From CAMLOF01 sp041913045 (GTDB lineage Bacteria; Pseudomonadota; Gammaproteobacteria; Burkholderiales; Burkholderiaceae_C), in assembly GCA_041913045.1 (NCBI GenBank), contig JAYSGB010000027.1, positions 1 to 59,047 of the forward strand: a stretch of 59,047 nt of DNA, written 5' to 3'. How positions within the stretch are numbered: the stretch's first letter is position 1; the number at the start of each line of letters is the position of its first letter. Below are positions 27,504 through 35,753 of this stretch, one piece after another. Made by a program: the position numbers and the translations under genes. Below the pieces are notes generated by a model. It was not told where the DNA came from, did no database searches, and was given only the letters and a program-made list of their open reading frames with translations.

Positions 27504-28409
27504 ATGAACCTCAAGACGCTGCGCGACCGCATCCTGCTGCAAGAAGACCTGAACTTCCTGCTCACCAACCGGGTGCCGCGCATCGCCCTCACCCGCTTCA
27601 TGGGCTGGTTCAGCCGCATCCGCAGCCCCTGGCTGGCGCGGCTGTCCATTGGCGTGTGGCGGCTGTTCACCGATCTGGACCTGAGCGAAGCCCGCGAACA
27701 GCGCTTCAACAGCCTGCACGCCTGCTTCACCCGCGAACTCAAGCCCGGCGCACGTACTTTCGACCCCAACCCCAACGTGCTGGCCAGCCCGTGCGACGCG
27801 ATCGTGGGCACTTGTGGTGCCGTGCTGGGCACCACCGTACTGCAGGCCAAAGGCATGCCCTACACGCTGGGCGAACTGATGGGCTCCCAGGCGCTGGCAC
27901 ACCAGCATGCCAACGGGCGCTACATCACGCTACGGCTGACTTCCAGCATGTACCACCGCTTCCATGCGCCACACGACCTCACTGTGAACCGCGTCACCTA
28001 CATCAGCGGCGACACCTGGAACGTCAACCCCATCGCGCTGCAACGCGTGAAGCGGCTGTTCTGTCGCAACGAACGCGCGATCATCGAAACCCGGCTACAA
28101 CAAGGCAACGTCCCCATCACCCTGGTTCCGGTGGCCGCCATTCTGGTAGCCAGCATCCGGCTGCACTTCGTCAACGTGCTGCTGCACCTGCGTTACCGGG
28201 GGCCCAACGTCATCCCCTGTGCCACGTCATTGCGCAAAGGAGACGAGATGGGCTGGTTCGAGCACGGCTCCACCATCATCGTTTTCGCTCCGGCGGGGCT
28301 GGAGCTGGCCGAAGGCATCACCCCTGGGCAGCGCATCCGTTCCGGGCAAGCGTTGCTGCGCTGGACGGACGTGGAAACAAGCCGCCTCAGTCCAGCCACT
28401 TCTGCATGA
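27504..28409 (+). CDS. psd: Phosphatidylserine decarboxylase proenzyme
   Basis: Makes phosphatidylethanolamine at the inner membrane and self-cleaves to form a pyruvoyl group. The 301-residue proenzyme has the cleavage motif HGST with Ser256 (WFEHGSTIIVF), the common LGST site with His in the first position, and the catalytic MYHRFHAPHD block near residue 149. It is full length for the Psd1 class. It diverges from the aminotransferase gene and overlaps the convergent GNAT gene by 23 bases. Confidence 0.94.
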   Translation: MNLKTLRDRILLQEDLNFLLTNRVPRIALTRFMGWFSRIRSPWLARLSIGVWRLFTDLDLSEAREQRFNSLHACFTRELKPGARTFDPNPNVLASPCDAIVGTCGAVLGTTVLQAKGMPYTLGELMGSQALAHQHANGRYITLRLTSSMYHRFHAPHDLTVNRVTYISGDTWNVNPIALQRVKRLFCRNERAIIETRLQQGNVPITLVPVAAILVASIRLHFVNVLLHLRYRGPNVIPCATSLRKGDEMGWFEHGSTIIVFAPAGLELAEGITPGQRIRSGQALLRWTDVETSRLSPATSA

Positions 28410-28896
28410 AGCGGGCCTGCCCCATGGCCGGGTCCAGTTCGTACCCGGCAAAGCCGATGCGCTGGTAGAGCTTCACGGCGGGTGCGTTGCCTTCCAACAC
28501 TTCCAGCGTGAGTTTGCAGGCGCCGCGCTCGCGCGCTATCTGCTCCACCAGGGCCAGCATCTGTTCCGCCACGCGGCGGCCCCGGTGGCTGGCCAGCACA
28601 GCCACGTCGTGCACGTTGACCAGCGGCAGGCACTTGAAGGTGGAAAACCCCTCGATGGCGTTGACCAGCCCCACGGCCTCGCTGCCGTCGTAAGCCAGCA
28701 CGCTGAAGGCGTGCGGGCGGCGGGCCAGCTCGGGCACCAGTCGCGCCTTGGCATCGTCGCTCAACGGCTCGCCGCCACCGGCAGGGTCGCTAGCGTAGGC
28801 GTCGAGCAGGCGCACCACGGCGGCGGCATGCTCGGGGTTGGTGTAATCAGCGCGCACCACGCGCAGGCTGTTGCCGGTGTTCATCACGGGCACCAT
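28387..28896 (-). CDS. GNAT-family N-acetyltransferase
   Basis: A 169-residue acetyltransferase with the acetyl-CoA loop in VLASHRGRRVAEQMLALVE and the C-terminal NAPAVKLYQRIGFAGYEL typical of GNAT folds. ATG 28896 starts one base after the glmM stop; an internal ATG at 28884 is possible. It is likely co-transcribed with glmM. The substrate (small molecule or protein) cannot be told. Confidence 0.85.
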   Translation of the reverse strand: MVPVMNTGNSLRVVRADYTNPEHAAAVVRLLDAYASDPAGGGEPLSDDAKARLVPELARRPHAFSVLAYDGSEAVGLVNAIEGFSTFKCLPLVNVHDVAVLASHRGRRVAEQMLALVEQIARERGACKLTLEVLEGNAPAVKLYQRIGFAGYELDPAMGQARFMQKWLD

Positions 28897-28897
28897 C

Positions 28898-30235
28898 TCA
28901 CACACCGTCGCGGGCCGCATCGGCCATGCGCTGCGCCAGGGCTTGCGCCTGCACCGCGTCGCGCGCCTCCACCATCACCCGCAGCAATGGTTCTGTGCCG
29001 CTGGCGCGGATCAACACGCGCCCCGTCTCGCCCAACTCGGCCTCGGCGGCGCGAATGGCGTCGCTCAGCCGGGAGTTGCTCTTCCAGTCCTGCCCAGGTT
29101 GCAGGCGCACGTTGATCAGCGTCTGCGGGAAAAGCGCCACGCCTGCCAGCAGTTCCGCCATGCTGCGCTCGCTGCGGGCGCAGGCCTGCAACACCTGCAA
29201 TGCGGAAACCAGGCCGTCGCCCGTGGTCTGCTTGTCCAGCACCAGCAGGTGGCCAGAACCCTCGCCGCCCAGCAGCCAGTGGTGGCGGTGCAACTCCTCC
29301 AGCACGTAGCGGTCCCCCACCTTGGCCCGCACAAACTGCACGCCCTTGGCCTTCAGAGCCACCTCCACCGCCATGTTGGTCATGAGCGTGCCCACCACGC
29401 CCGGCACCACCTCGTCGCGCCCGAGTCGGTCATCGGCCAACAGGTAGAGCAACTCGTCGCCGTTGTACAGCCTGCCGTTCGCATCAACCATCTGCAGGCG
29501 GTCGGCGTCGCCGTCCAGGGCAATGCCCACGTGTGCGCCATGCTTGCGCACAGCTTCCACCAGCGCCTCGGGGTGCGTGGCGCCGCAGCCCTGGTTGATG
29601 TTGAGGCCGTCCGGGCTGCAACCGATGGTGAACACCTCGGCACCCAGTTCGTGGAACACCTTGGGCGCAATGTGATAGGCCGCGCCATGCGCGCCGTCAA
29701 CAACGATCTTCATGCCCTTGAGCGTGAGGTCGTTGCCAAAGGTGCTCTTGCAGAATTCGATGTAGCGGCCCGCTGCGTCGTCCAGCCGACGAGCCTTGCC
29801 CAGGCTGGCGGAATCGGCCCACACCGGCGCCTCATCCAGCGCAGCCTCCACGGCCAGTTCCCAATCGTCGGGCAGCTTGGTGCCTTGCGCGCTGAAGAAC
29901 TTGATGCCGTTGTCGGCAAACGGGTTGTGGCTGGCGGAGATGACCACACCCAGGCTGGCACGCTGGGCGCGCGTGAGGTAGGCCACGGCAGGCGTGGGCA
30001 CCGGCCCCAGCAGCACCACGTCCACCCCGGCGGAGTTGAAGCCGGACTCCAGCGCCGACTCCAGCATGTAGCCCGAAATCCGCGTGTCCTTGCCGATGAG
30101 CACTGTGGGGTGGTCCTCAGTGCGCTTGAGCACGCGACCCACGGCGTGTGCCAGTTTGAGGACGAAATCCGGCGTGATGGGATAGGTGCCGACAGTGCCT
30201 CGAATACCGTCGGTCCCGAAATACTTGCGCGTCAT
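28898..30235 (-). CDS. glmM: Phosphoglucosamine mutase
   Basis: Converts glucosamine-6-phosphate to glucosamine-1-phosphate for cell wall and lipopolysaccharide precursors. The 445-residue enzyme begins RKYFGTDGIRG, with the phosphorylated Ser102 in ISASHNP, the metal loop DGDADRLQ and the phosphate-binding RASGTEPLLR. ATG 30235 matches the family start. It follows folP by 35 bases, the same pair order I recall from E. coli. Confidence 0.96.
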   Translation of the reverse strand: MTRKYFGTDGIRGTVGTYPITPDFVLKLAHAVGRVLKRTEDHPTVLIGKDTRISGYMLESALESGFNSAGVDVVLLGPVPTPAVAYLTRAQRASLGVVISASHNPFADNGIKFFSAQGTKLPDDWELAVEAALDEAPVWADSASLGKARRLDDAAGRYIEFCKSTFGNDLTLKGMKIVVDGAHGAAYHIAPKVFHELGAEVFTIGCSPDGLNINQGCGATHPEALVEAVRKHGAHVGIALDGDADRLQMVDANGRLYNGDELLYLLADDRLGRDEVVPGVVGTLMTNMAVEVALKAKGVQFVRAKVGDRYVLEELHRHHWLLGGEGSGHLLVLDKQTTGDGLVSALQVLQACARSERSMAELLAGVALFPQTLINVRLQPGQDWKSNSRLSDAIRAAEAELGETGRVLIRASGTEPLLRVMVEARDAVQAQALAQRMADAARDGV

Positions 30236-30270
30236 GGTTTGTTCTTCTGCCTGTGTTGTGACAGCAGGAA

Positions 30271-31140
30271 TTATCGGTCCTGCGCTGACATGGCCTGCCA
30301 CACTTTCAGCGCGTCGACGGTCTCGCGCACGTCGTGCACACGCACGATGCGCGCGCCGCGCTCCACCGCCAAAACAGCGGCGGCCACACTGGCGGCCACG
30401 CGTTCACGGGCCACGTCCTGCCCCGTCACCCGCCCCAGGGAGGACTTGCGCGACCAACCCGCGAGCAAGGGGTAGCCCAGCGCCAGCACCTCGGCCTGGC
30501 GGGCCAGCAGAGCAAAGTTCTGCTCCACCGTCTTGCCGAAACCAATGCCATAGTCCAGCACAATGCGCTCCGCCGCCACGCCAGCGTCTCGCAAGCCTTT
30601 GGCGTGCTTCTGCAGGAATGCCACCACCAGCGGCACAGCGTCACCTTCCATAGGTGCAATCTGCATGCGCTGCGGTTCCAGGTGCATGTGCATGAGGCAC
30701 ACGCCACATTTGGGGTGCCGGGCCACCACGTCCACGCCACTCAACCCCTGCTCACCGGGCCGCTGCAAAGCCCATACGTCGTTCACGATGTCGGCGCCCA
30801 GGTCCAGGCAGGCCTGCATCACCTCGGGCTTGTAGGTGTCAATGGACACAGGCACACCCAGCTTCACAAGTTCACGTACCACAGGCACCACACGTGCCAG
30901 CTCCTCGGCCAGCGGCACGGGCGGCGCGCCAGGGCGGGTGGACTCCCCGCCCACGTCCAGAATGTGAGCCCCTTGGCTCAAGAGCAACTCGGCGTGCTTC
31001 ACCGCGCTCATTGGGTCGGCGTGCGAACCACCGTCGGAAAACGAATCTGGCGTCACGTTGACGATGCCCATGACCTGCGGTTGAGTCAAATCGATGAGAA
31101 AGCGGCTGGTCTGCCAGGAAACGTCTTGGGCTGGTGTCAT
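30271..31140 (-). CDS. folP: Dihydropteroate synthase
   Basis: Joins p-aminobenzoate to dihydropterin pyrophosphate in folate synthesis, the target of sulfonamides. The 289-residue TIM barrel shows GIVNVTPDSFSDGG near residue 25, DVGGESTRPG near residue 62, the DYGIGFGKT phosphate site and RVHDV near the C-terminus. It lies between the ftsH terminator and glmM, so it probably has its own promoter. Confidence 0.96.
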   Translation of the reverse strand: MTPAQDVSWQTSRFLIDLTQPQVMGIVNVTPDSFSDGGSHADPMSAVKHAELLLSQGAHILDVGGESTRPGAPPVPLAEELARVVPVVRELVKLGVPVSIDTYKPEVMQACLDLGADIVNDVWALQRPGEQGLSGVDVVARHPKCGVCLMHMHLEPQRMQIAPMEGDAVPLVVAFLQKHAKGLRDAGVAAERIVLDYGIGFGKTVEQNFALLARQAEVLALGYPLLAGWSRKSSLGRVTGQDVARERVAASVAAAVLAVERGARIVRVHDVRETVDALKVWQAMSAQDR

Positions 31141-31158
31141 GGATGAATTCTGGTTCGC

Positions 31159-31187
31159 AAAAGAAAACCGGGGCCCTGGGGCCCCGG
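31159..31187 (-). terminator. Rho-independent terminator of ftsH
   Basis: On the minus strand a perfect 8-bp stem (CCGGGGCC with GGCCCCGG, four-base loop) is followed by TTTTCTTTT. It lies 17 bases beyond the ftsH stop and separates ftsH from folP. Confidence 0.9.
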
Positions 31188-31203
31188 CTGATTGACCACT
31201 GTC

Positions 31204-33120
31204 TCAGGCAGCGGTCGGTGTGGGATCGTGCTTTACGGCAGGGGAACCACCGCCGTCACCACCACCAGCAGGCGGGTTGCGCGGGGTGAAGTCCTTGGGC
31301 GGGCGCGGCGGCTTGCCAGCCATGATGTCATCGATCTGCTCAGCGTCAATGGTTTCCCATTCCAGCAAGGCCTTGGCCATGGCGTGCATCTTGTCGCTGT
31401 GCTCTTCGATCAAGCCACGCGCCAGTGCGTACTGCTCGTCGATGATGCGACGGACCTCAACGTCCACCTTGCGCATGGTTTCTTCGCTCATGTGGGTGGT
31501 CTTGGTCACAGAGCGGCCCAGGAACACTTCGCCTTCGTTCTCGGCATAGACCATGGGGCCCAGGGCGTCGCTCATGCCGTAGCGCATCACCATGTCACGG
31601 GCAATGTGCGTGGCACGCTCAAAGTCGTTGCTGGCGCCAGTGGTCATCTGGTTCATGAACACTTCTTCTGCAATACGGCCACCGAAGAGCATGCTGATCT
31701 GGTTCAGCATGTAGTCCTTGTCGTAGCTGTAGCGGTCTTTCTCGGGCAGGCTCATGGTCACGCCCAGCGCACGGCCGCGCGGGATGATGGTGACCTTGTG
31801 CACCGGGTCGCACTTGGGCAGCAGCTTGCCGATGAGCGCGTGGCCGGCCTCGTGGTAGGCCGTGTTGCGGCGCTCTTCCTCGGGCATGACCATGCTCTTG
31901 CGCTCGGGGCCCATCAGGATCTTGTCCTTGGCCTTCTCGAAGTCCTGCATCTCCACCACGCGGGCATTGCGGCGCGCGGCCATCAGCGCGGCCTCGTTGC
32001 ACAGGTTGGCCAGGTCGGCACCGCTCATGCCGGGCGTGCCGCGCGCAATGATCTCGGCGCTCACGTCGTTGCCGATAGGCACCTTGCGCATGTGCACGTT
32101 GAGGATCTGCTCGCGGCCGCGAATGTCGGGCAGCGTCACATAGACCTGACGGTCGAAACGGCCCGGGCGCAGCAACGCGGCGTCCAGAATGTCCGGACGG
32201 TTGGTCGCAGCGATCACGATCACACCCAGGTTGGTCTCGAAACCATCCATCTCAACCAGCATCTGGTTAAGGGTCTGCTCACGCTCGTCGTTGCCGCCGC
32301 CCAGACCCGCGCCACGCTGGCGGCCCACGGCGTCGATTTCGTCGATGAAGATGATGCAAGGCGCGTTCTTCTTGGCCTGCTCGAACATGTCGCGCACGCG
32401 AGCCGCGCCCACGCCCACGAACATTTCCACGAAGTCGGAGCCCGAGATGCTGAAGAACGGCACCTTGGCCTCGCCGGCGATGGACTTGGCCAGCAGCGTC
32501 TTGCCGGTACCCGGGGGGCCCACCAGCAACAGACCACGCGGAATGCGGCCACCCAGTTTCTGGAACTTGGCCGGGTCCTTGAGGAAGTCAACGACCTCCT
32601 TCACCTCTTCCTTGGCCTCATCGCAACCAGCGACGTCAGCAAAGGTGACGGTGTTGGCGTTCTCATCAAGCATGCGTGCCTTGCTCTTGCCGAAGCTGAA
32701 GGCACCACCCTTGCCGCCGCCCTGCATCTGGCGCATGAAATAGACCCACACGCCGATCAAAAGCAGCATCGGGCCCCAGCTGACCAGCAGGGTCATGAGC
32801 AGCGACCCCTCTTCACGCGGCTTGACGTCGAACTTGACGTCGTTGGCGATGAGGTCGCCGACCAGACCGCGATCAAGGTAGGTGGCGTTGGTGCGCACCC
32901 TGCGGTCATCGGTGGTGATGGCCACGATCTCGGTGCCATTGGCACCTTCCTGGATCGTGGCGCTCTTGATGCGCTGGCCCTTGACCTCGTTCAGGAACTC
33001 GGAATAGCCCATGTACCCGGCGCCCGCTGTGGTGCGTCCGTCAAATTGCTTGAAGACGGTGAACAGCACCATGGCGATGACCATCCACACGGCAACTTTG
33101 GAAAACCACTGGTTGTTCAA
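31204..33120 (-). CDS. ftsH: ATP-dependent zinc metalloprotease FtsH
   Basis: The 638-residue inner-membrane protease degrades misfolded membrane proteins and regulatory proteins such as LpxC. Two N-terminal transmembrane segments (VAVWMVIAMVLFTVF and LLMTLLVSWGPMLLLIGVWV) flank a periplasmic loop. The AAA domain has GPPGTGKT and the SRH; zinc site HEAGH is at residues 423-427. I chose TTG 33120 because AGGAG lies six bases upstream and the family begins NNQWFSK. The tail is glycine-rich. It follows rlmE as in many proteobacteria. Confidence 0.96.
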   Translation of the reverse strand: MNNQWFSKVAVWMVIAMVLFTVFKQFDGRTTAGAGYMGYSEFLNEVKGQRIKSATIQEGANGTEIVAITTDDRRVRTNATYLDRGLVGDLIANDVKFDVKPREEGSLLMTLLVSWGPMLLLIGVWVYFMRQMQGGGKGGAFSFGKSKARMLDENANTVTFADVAGCDEAKEEVKEVVDFLKDPAKFQKLGGRIPRGLLLVGPPGTGKTLLAKSIAGEAKVPFFSISGSDFVEMFVGVGAARVRDMFEQAKKNAPCIIFIDEIDAVGRQRGAGLGGGNDEREQTLNQMLVEMDGFETNLGVIVIAATNRPDILDAALLRPGRFDRQVYVTLPDIRGREQILNVHMRKVPIGNDVSAEIIARGTPGMSGADLANLCNEAALMAARRNARVVEMQDFEKAKDKILMGPERKSMVMPEEERRNTAYHEAGHALIGKLLPKCDPVHKVTIIPRGRALGVTMSLPEKDRYSYDKDYMLNQISMLFGGRIAEEVFMNQMTTGASNDFERATHIARDMVMRYGMSDALGPMVYAENEGEVFLGRSVTKTTHMSEETMRKVDVEVRRIIDEQYALARGLIEEHSDKMHAMAKALLEWETIDAEQIDDIMAGKPPRPPKDFTPRNPPAGGGDGGGSPAVKHDPTPTAA

Positions 33121-33243
33121 GAAGGGCTCCTGCTGAATCTGTACCTGTCCATTTCGGGACCATTTTAGGTCTTTCAAGGGCGCGAAACCCTTTTCCCTGC
33201 GGTAACCCTGTGTATCGCGCGGATAGAAAAAGCCAAAAATGGC

Positions 33244-33909
33244 TTATTTGAGACCCATGCCGATCAAAAAGGTTTCCGAGGATTTGTCGCGCGACGCCTT
33301 GGGCTTGAGTGGCTTGACCACTTTGAACGTGTCGCGGAAGAGTTTGACCAGCTCGTTGTAACCACTGCCATGGAACAGCTTGACCACCAGGGCGCCGTCG
33401 CGCTTGAGGTGCTGTTTGGAGAAATCCACCGCCAACTCCACCAGGTGGGCAATGCGTGCAGCGTCCACAGACTCCACCCCAGACAGGTTGGGCGCCATGT
33501 CCGACACCACCACGTCTACTTCGCGGAAGCCGTCTCCTGCCTTGAGCTTTTCCTGCAATTGCGCGAGCACGGACTCCTCACGGAAGTCGCCCTGCAGGTA
33601 CTGCACCCCCTCGATGGGTTCCATGGGCAGCAGGTCCAGCCCGATGATGATGCCGTTGAGCTCGCCAGTGGCGGCCCCGCCAGGCGACAGGCGGCGGCGC
33701 AGGTACTGGCTCCAGGCCCCTGGTGCGCACCCCAGATCCACCACACACTGGCCGGGGCGGATCAGGTGGAAGGTCTCGTCAATCTCCTTCAACTTGTACG
33801 CAGCGCGCGCGCGGTAGCCTTCCTTCTGGGCCAGTTTGACCCAAGGATCGTTGACGTGCTGGTTCAGCCAAGCCTTGTTGACCTTCTTGCTCTGTGTTTT
33901 GACCTTCAT
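33244..33909 (-). CDS. rlmE: 23S rRNA 2'-O-methyltransferase RlmE (FtsJ)
   Basis: Methylates U2552 of 23S rRNA in the large subunit. The 221-residue product has the SAM motif VVDLGCAPGAWSQYL near residue 56 and the full catalytic tetrad Lys39, Asp137 (VVVSDMAPN), Lys177 and Glu212. The start is ATG 33909; the frame extends upstream into the MFS gene without similarity. It probably forms a unit with ftsH, 123 bases downstream. rlmE is heat-inducible elsewhere, but no sigma32 promoter was recognised. Confidence 0.95.
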   Translation of the reverse strand: MKVKTQSKKVNKAWLNQHVNDPWVKLAQKEGYRARAAYKLKEIDETFHLIRPGQCVVDLGCAPGAWSQYLRRRLSPGGAATGELNGIIIGLDLLPMEPIEGVQYLQGDFREESVLAQLQEKLKAGDGFREVDVVVSDMAPNLSGVESVDAARIAHLVELAVDFSKQHLKRDGALVVKLFHGSGYNELVKLFRDTFKVVKPLKPKASRDKSSETFLIGMGLK

Positions 33910-33949
33910 GCGGCCCCGACTATAAGCGCGAATACCCCGGCCAAGGTAA

Positions 33950-35128
33950 TCAGGCCCGCCGGGCCTCCTCGCGTAACAACGTACGCATGGCGAGCAAGCC
34001 CAACGCAGGCCCCACCGCCAGCCACGGCAGCAAATGGCCGAGCGCCACCGTGCGCGACAGTTCGACGAACAACATGATGCTGATGATGGAAATACCAAAT
34101 CCAATACTGTTGCTCATTGTCAACACACTGCCCACCACGGGCGGCGGCGCGTTGCGCGCAGTCAGCGTGGAAAACTGCGGGGAGTCTCCGGAAACTGTCA
34201 CGCCCCAGACCAAAAGCCACCCGAAGAACGCAGCGTCTGGTGCCTGTATGGCCCACGGCGCCAGCAGGCAGCACAGACCACTCACGGCCAACTGGAAACT
34301 CGCCACCCTGGCGCTGCCAACGCGCAACGCCGCCCAACCGCCCAGAACACACCCCAGCATGCCCGCCCCCAGCACAAGAAACGCCGCCCACGAGAGCGCC
34401 GCGCCGTGCAATCGCGTGGCCAGCACCAGCGGAACCATCACCCACATGGTGTAGAGCTCCCACATGTGCCCGAAGTAGCCCAGCACGGAGCTGCGTACCC
34501 GGCGGTCGGTCCACAGGGTGGCCAGGGCGCGCCAATCCAGGCGCTGCAACCGCGGGATGACGTTCGGCGGATCTCCCAAGCCGGAATAGAGCACCAGGCC
34601 GCCCACAGCAGCCAGCGCGGCGACACCAAGCATCAACCAGTCCCAGGGCAGAGCATCTCCCAGGGCTCGCAGGGCGTGGGCACTGGCAGAGCCAAGCACC
34701 AGCGCACCGATCAGCAAGCCCAGCGCCGCTCCCAGGCCGCGCGAGTACCACTGCGAAGCGATCTTCATGCCCACCGGGTAGATGCCCGCCAGACAAAAAC
34801 CTGTAAGGAACCGCCAGAAGATCAGCGCCTGCTGATCCCGCACCATGGCCCAGGCGCCCAACGTGCAGGCCGCGCCCGCCAAAGCGCACACCAGGAACAC
34901 CCTGCGCGGCGCAAACCGGTCTGCCACTGCAAGCAAGGCAAAAACCAGCGTGCCAGCAATGAAACCGAACTGCAAGGCAGACGTGAGCGTGCCCACCAAC
35001 GTGGCAGGCCATCCCAGTTCGCGTTGCAGGTCGGGCATCACGGCGTTGACGGCAAACCACAGCGATGTGCCCGCGAACTGGGCAAACACCAGCACGGGCA
35101 AAACGTGGCGGGGAACAGCGGCATCCAT
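33950..35128 (-). CDS. Major facilitator superfamily transporter
   Basis: A 392-residue membrane protein with about 12 hydrophobic segments. It starts with VLPVLVFAQFAGTSLWFAVNAV, and the MFS loop motif ADRFAPRRVFLVCAL lies near residue 68. The pattern recalls the cyanate/nitrate-type branch, but the substrate is not identifiable. ATG 35128 was chosen; a much longer minus frame (to 36028) crosses yhbY and prlC and is spurious. It is inserted between rlmE and yhbY, which are usually adjacent and divergent. Confidence 0.85.
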   Translation of the reverse strand: MDAAVPRHVLPVLVFAQFAGTSLWFAVNAVMPDLQRELGWPATLVGTLTSALQFGFIAGTLVFALLAVADRFAPRRVFLVCALAGAACTLGAWAMVRDQQALIFWRFLTGFCLAGIYPVGMKIASQWYSRGLGAALGLLIGALVLGSASAHALRALGDALPWDWLMLGVAALAAVGGLVLYSGLGDPPNVIPRLQRLDWRALATLWTDRRVRSSVLGYFGHMWELYTMWVMVPLVLATRLHGAALSWAAFLVLGAGMLGCVLGGWAALRVGSARVASFQLAVSGLCCLLAPWAIQAPDAAFFGWLLVWGVTVSGDSPQFSTLTARNAPPPVVGSVLTMSNSIGFGISIISIMLFVELSRTVALGHLLPWLAVGPALGLLAMRTLLREEARRA

Positions 35129-35182
35129 GCCAGCAATGTAGCGCAGCCCCCTTTCAACAGGGGTATGCCGGATAATCGGCAC

Positions 35183-35659
35183 ATGGCTCAAATTGAACTC
35201 ACCCCCGCCCAGCGCAAGGTCCACCGCGCCGATGCGCATCACCTCGACCCCGTCGTGCTCATCGGCGGCGACGGCCTGACCCCCGCCGTCAAGAAGGAAG
35301 TGGACGCCGCCCTGAAGGCCCACGGCCTGATCAAGGTGCGCGTTTTTTCCGACGACCGCACTGCGCGCGAGGGCTACCTCCAGACGCTCGCCGACGAACT
35401 CGGCGCGGCGCCTATCCAGCACATCGGCAAGCTGCTGGTGCTCTGGCGCCCCATCCCCGAAAAGGAAAAGACCGCTGACGAAGACCGCATGCCGGGCCCG
35501 CGCGACGTCAAGATCCTGAAGTACAGCAAGAAAGGCGGCCAGCGCCCTGAGGTGAAGATGGTGCGCGTGCTGGGCAACGAACGTCTGACGCCTGGCGGCT
35601 TGATCAAGCGCGCCAAGAAACCCACGCAAAAAAGCGTGAAGAAGACCACCCAGAAGTGA
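35183..35659 (+). CDS. yhbY: YhbY-family RNA-binding protein
   Basis: The 158-residue protein carries the CRS1-YhbY domain (LIGGDGLTPAVKKEVDAALK near residue 26, then GLIKVRVF), a KH-like fold associated with pre-50S ribosome assembly. The C-terminal 60 residues are a basic extension (KKPTQKSVKKTTQK) longer than the E. coli protein of roughly 100 residues. GATAAT at 35171-35176 could be a very close -10 box. It is divergent from the MFS and rlmE genes. Confidence 0.9.
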   Translation: MAQIELTPAQRKVHRADAHHLDPVVLIGGDGLTPAVKKEVDAALKAHGLIKVRVFSDDRTAREGYLQTLADELGAAPIQHIGKLLVLWRPIPEKEKTADEDRMPGPRDVKILKYSKKGGQRPEVKMVRVLGNERLTPGGLIKRAKKPTQKSVKKTTQK

Positions 35660-35753
35660 CCTGTGCGGCCCTGTGGCCTGGCCCTGCCGGCCGCGGGGTT
35701 CCTTTGCTCGCGCTAGCCTTGCAAACCGAACACACCAGCCCCAAGTGCCCCAG

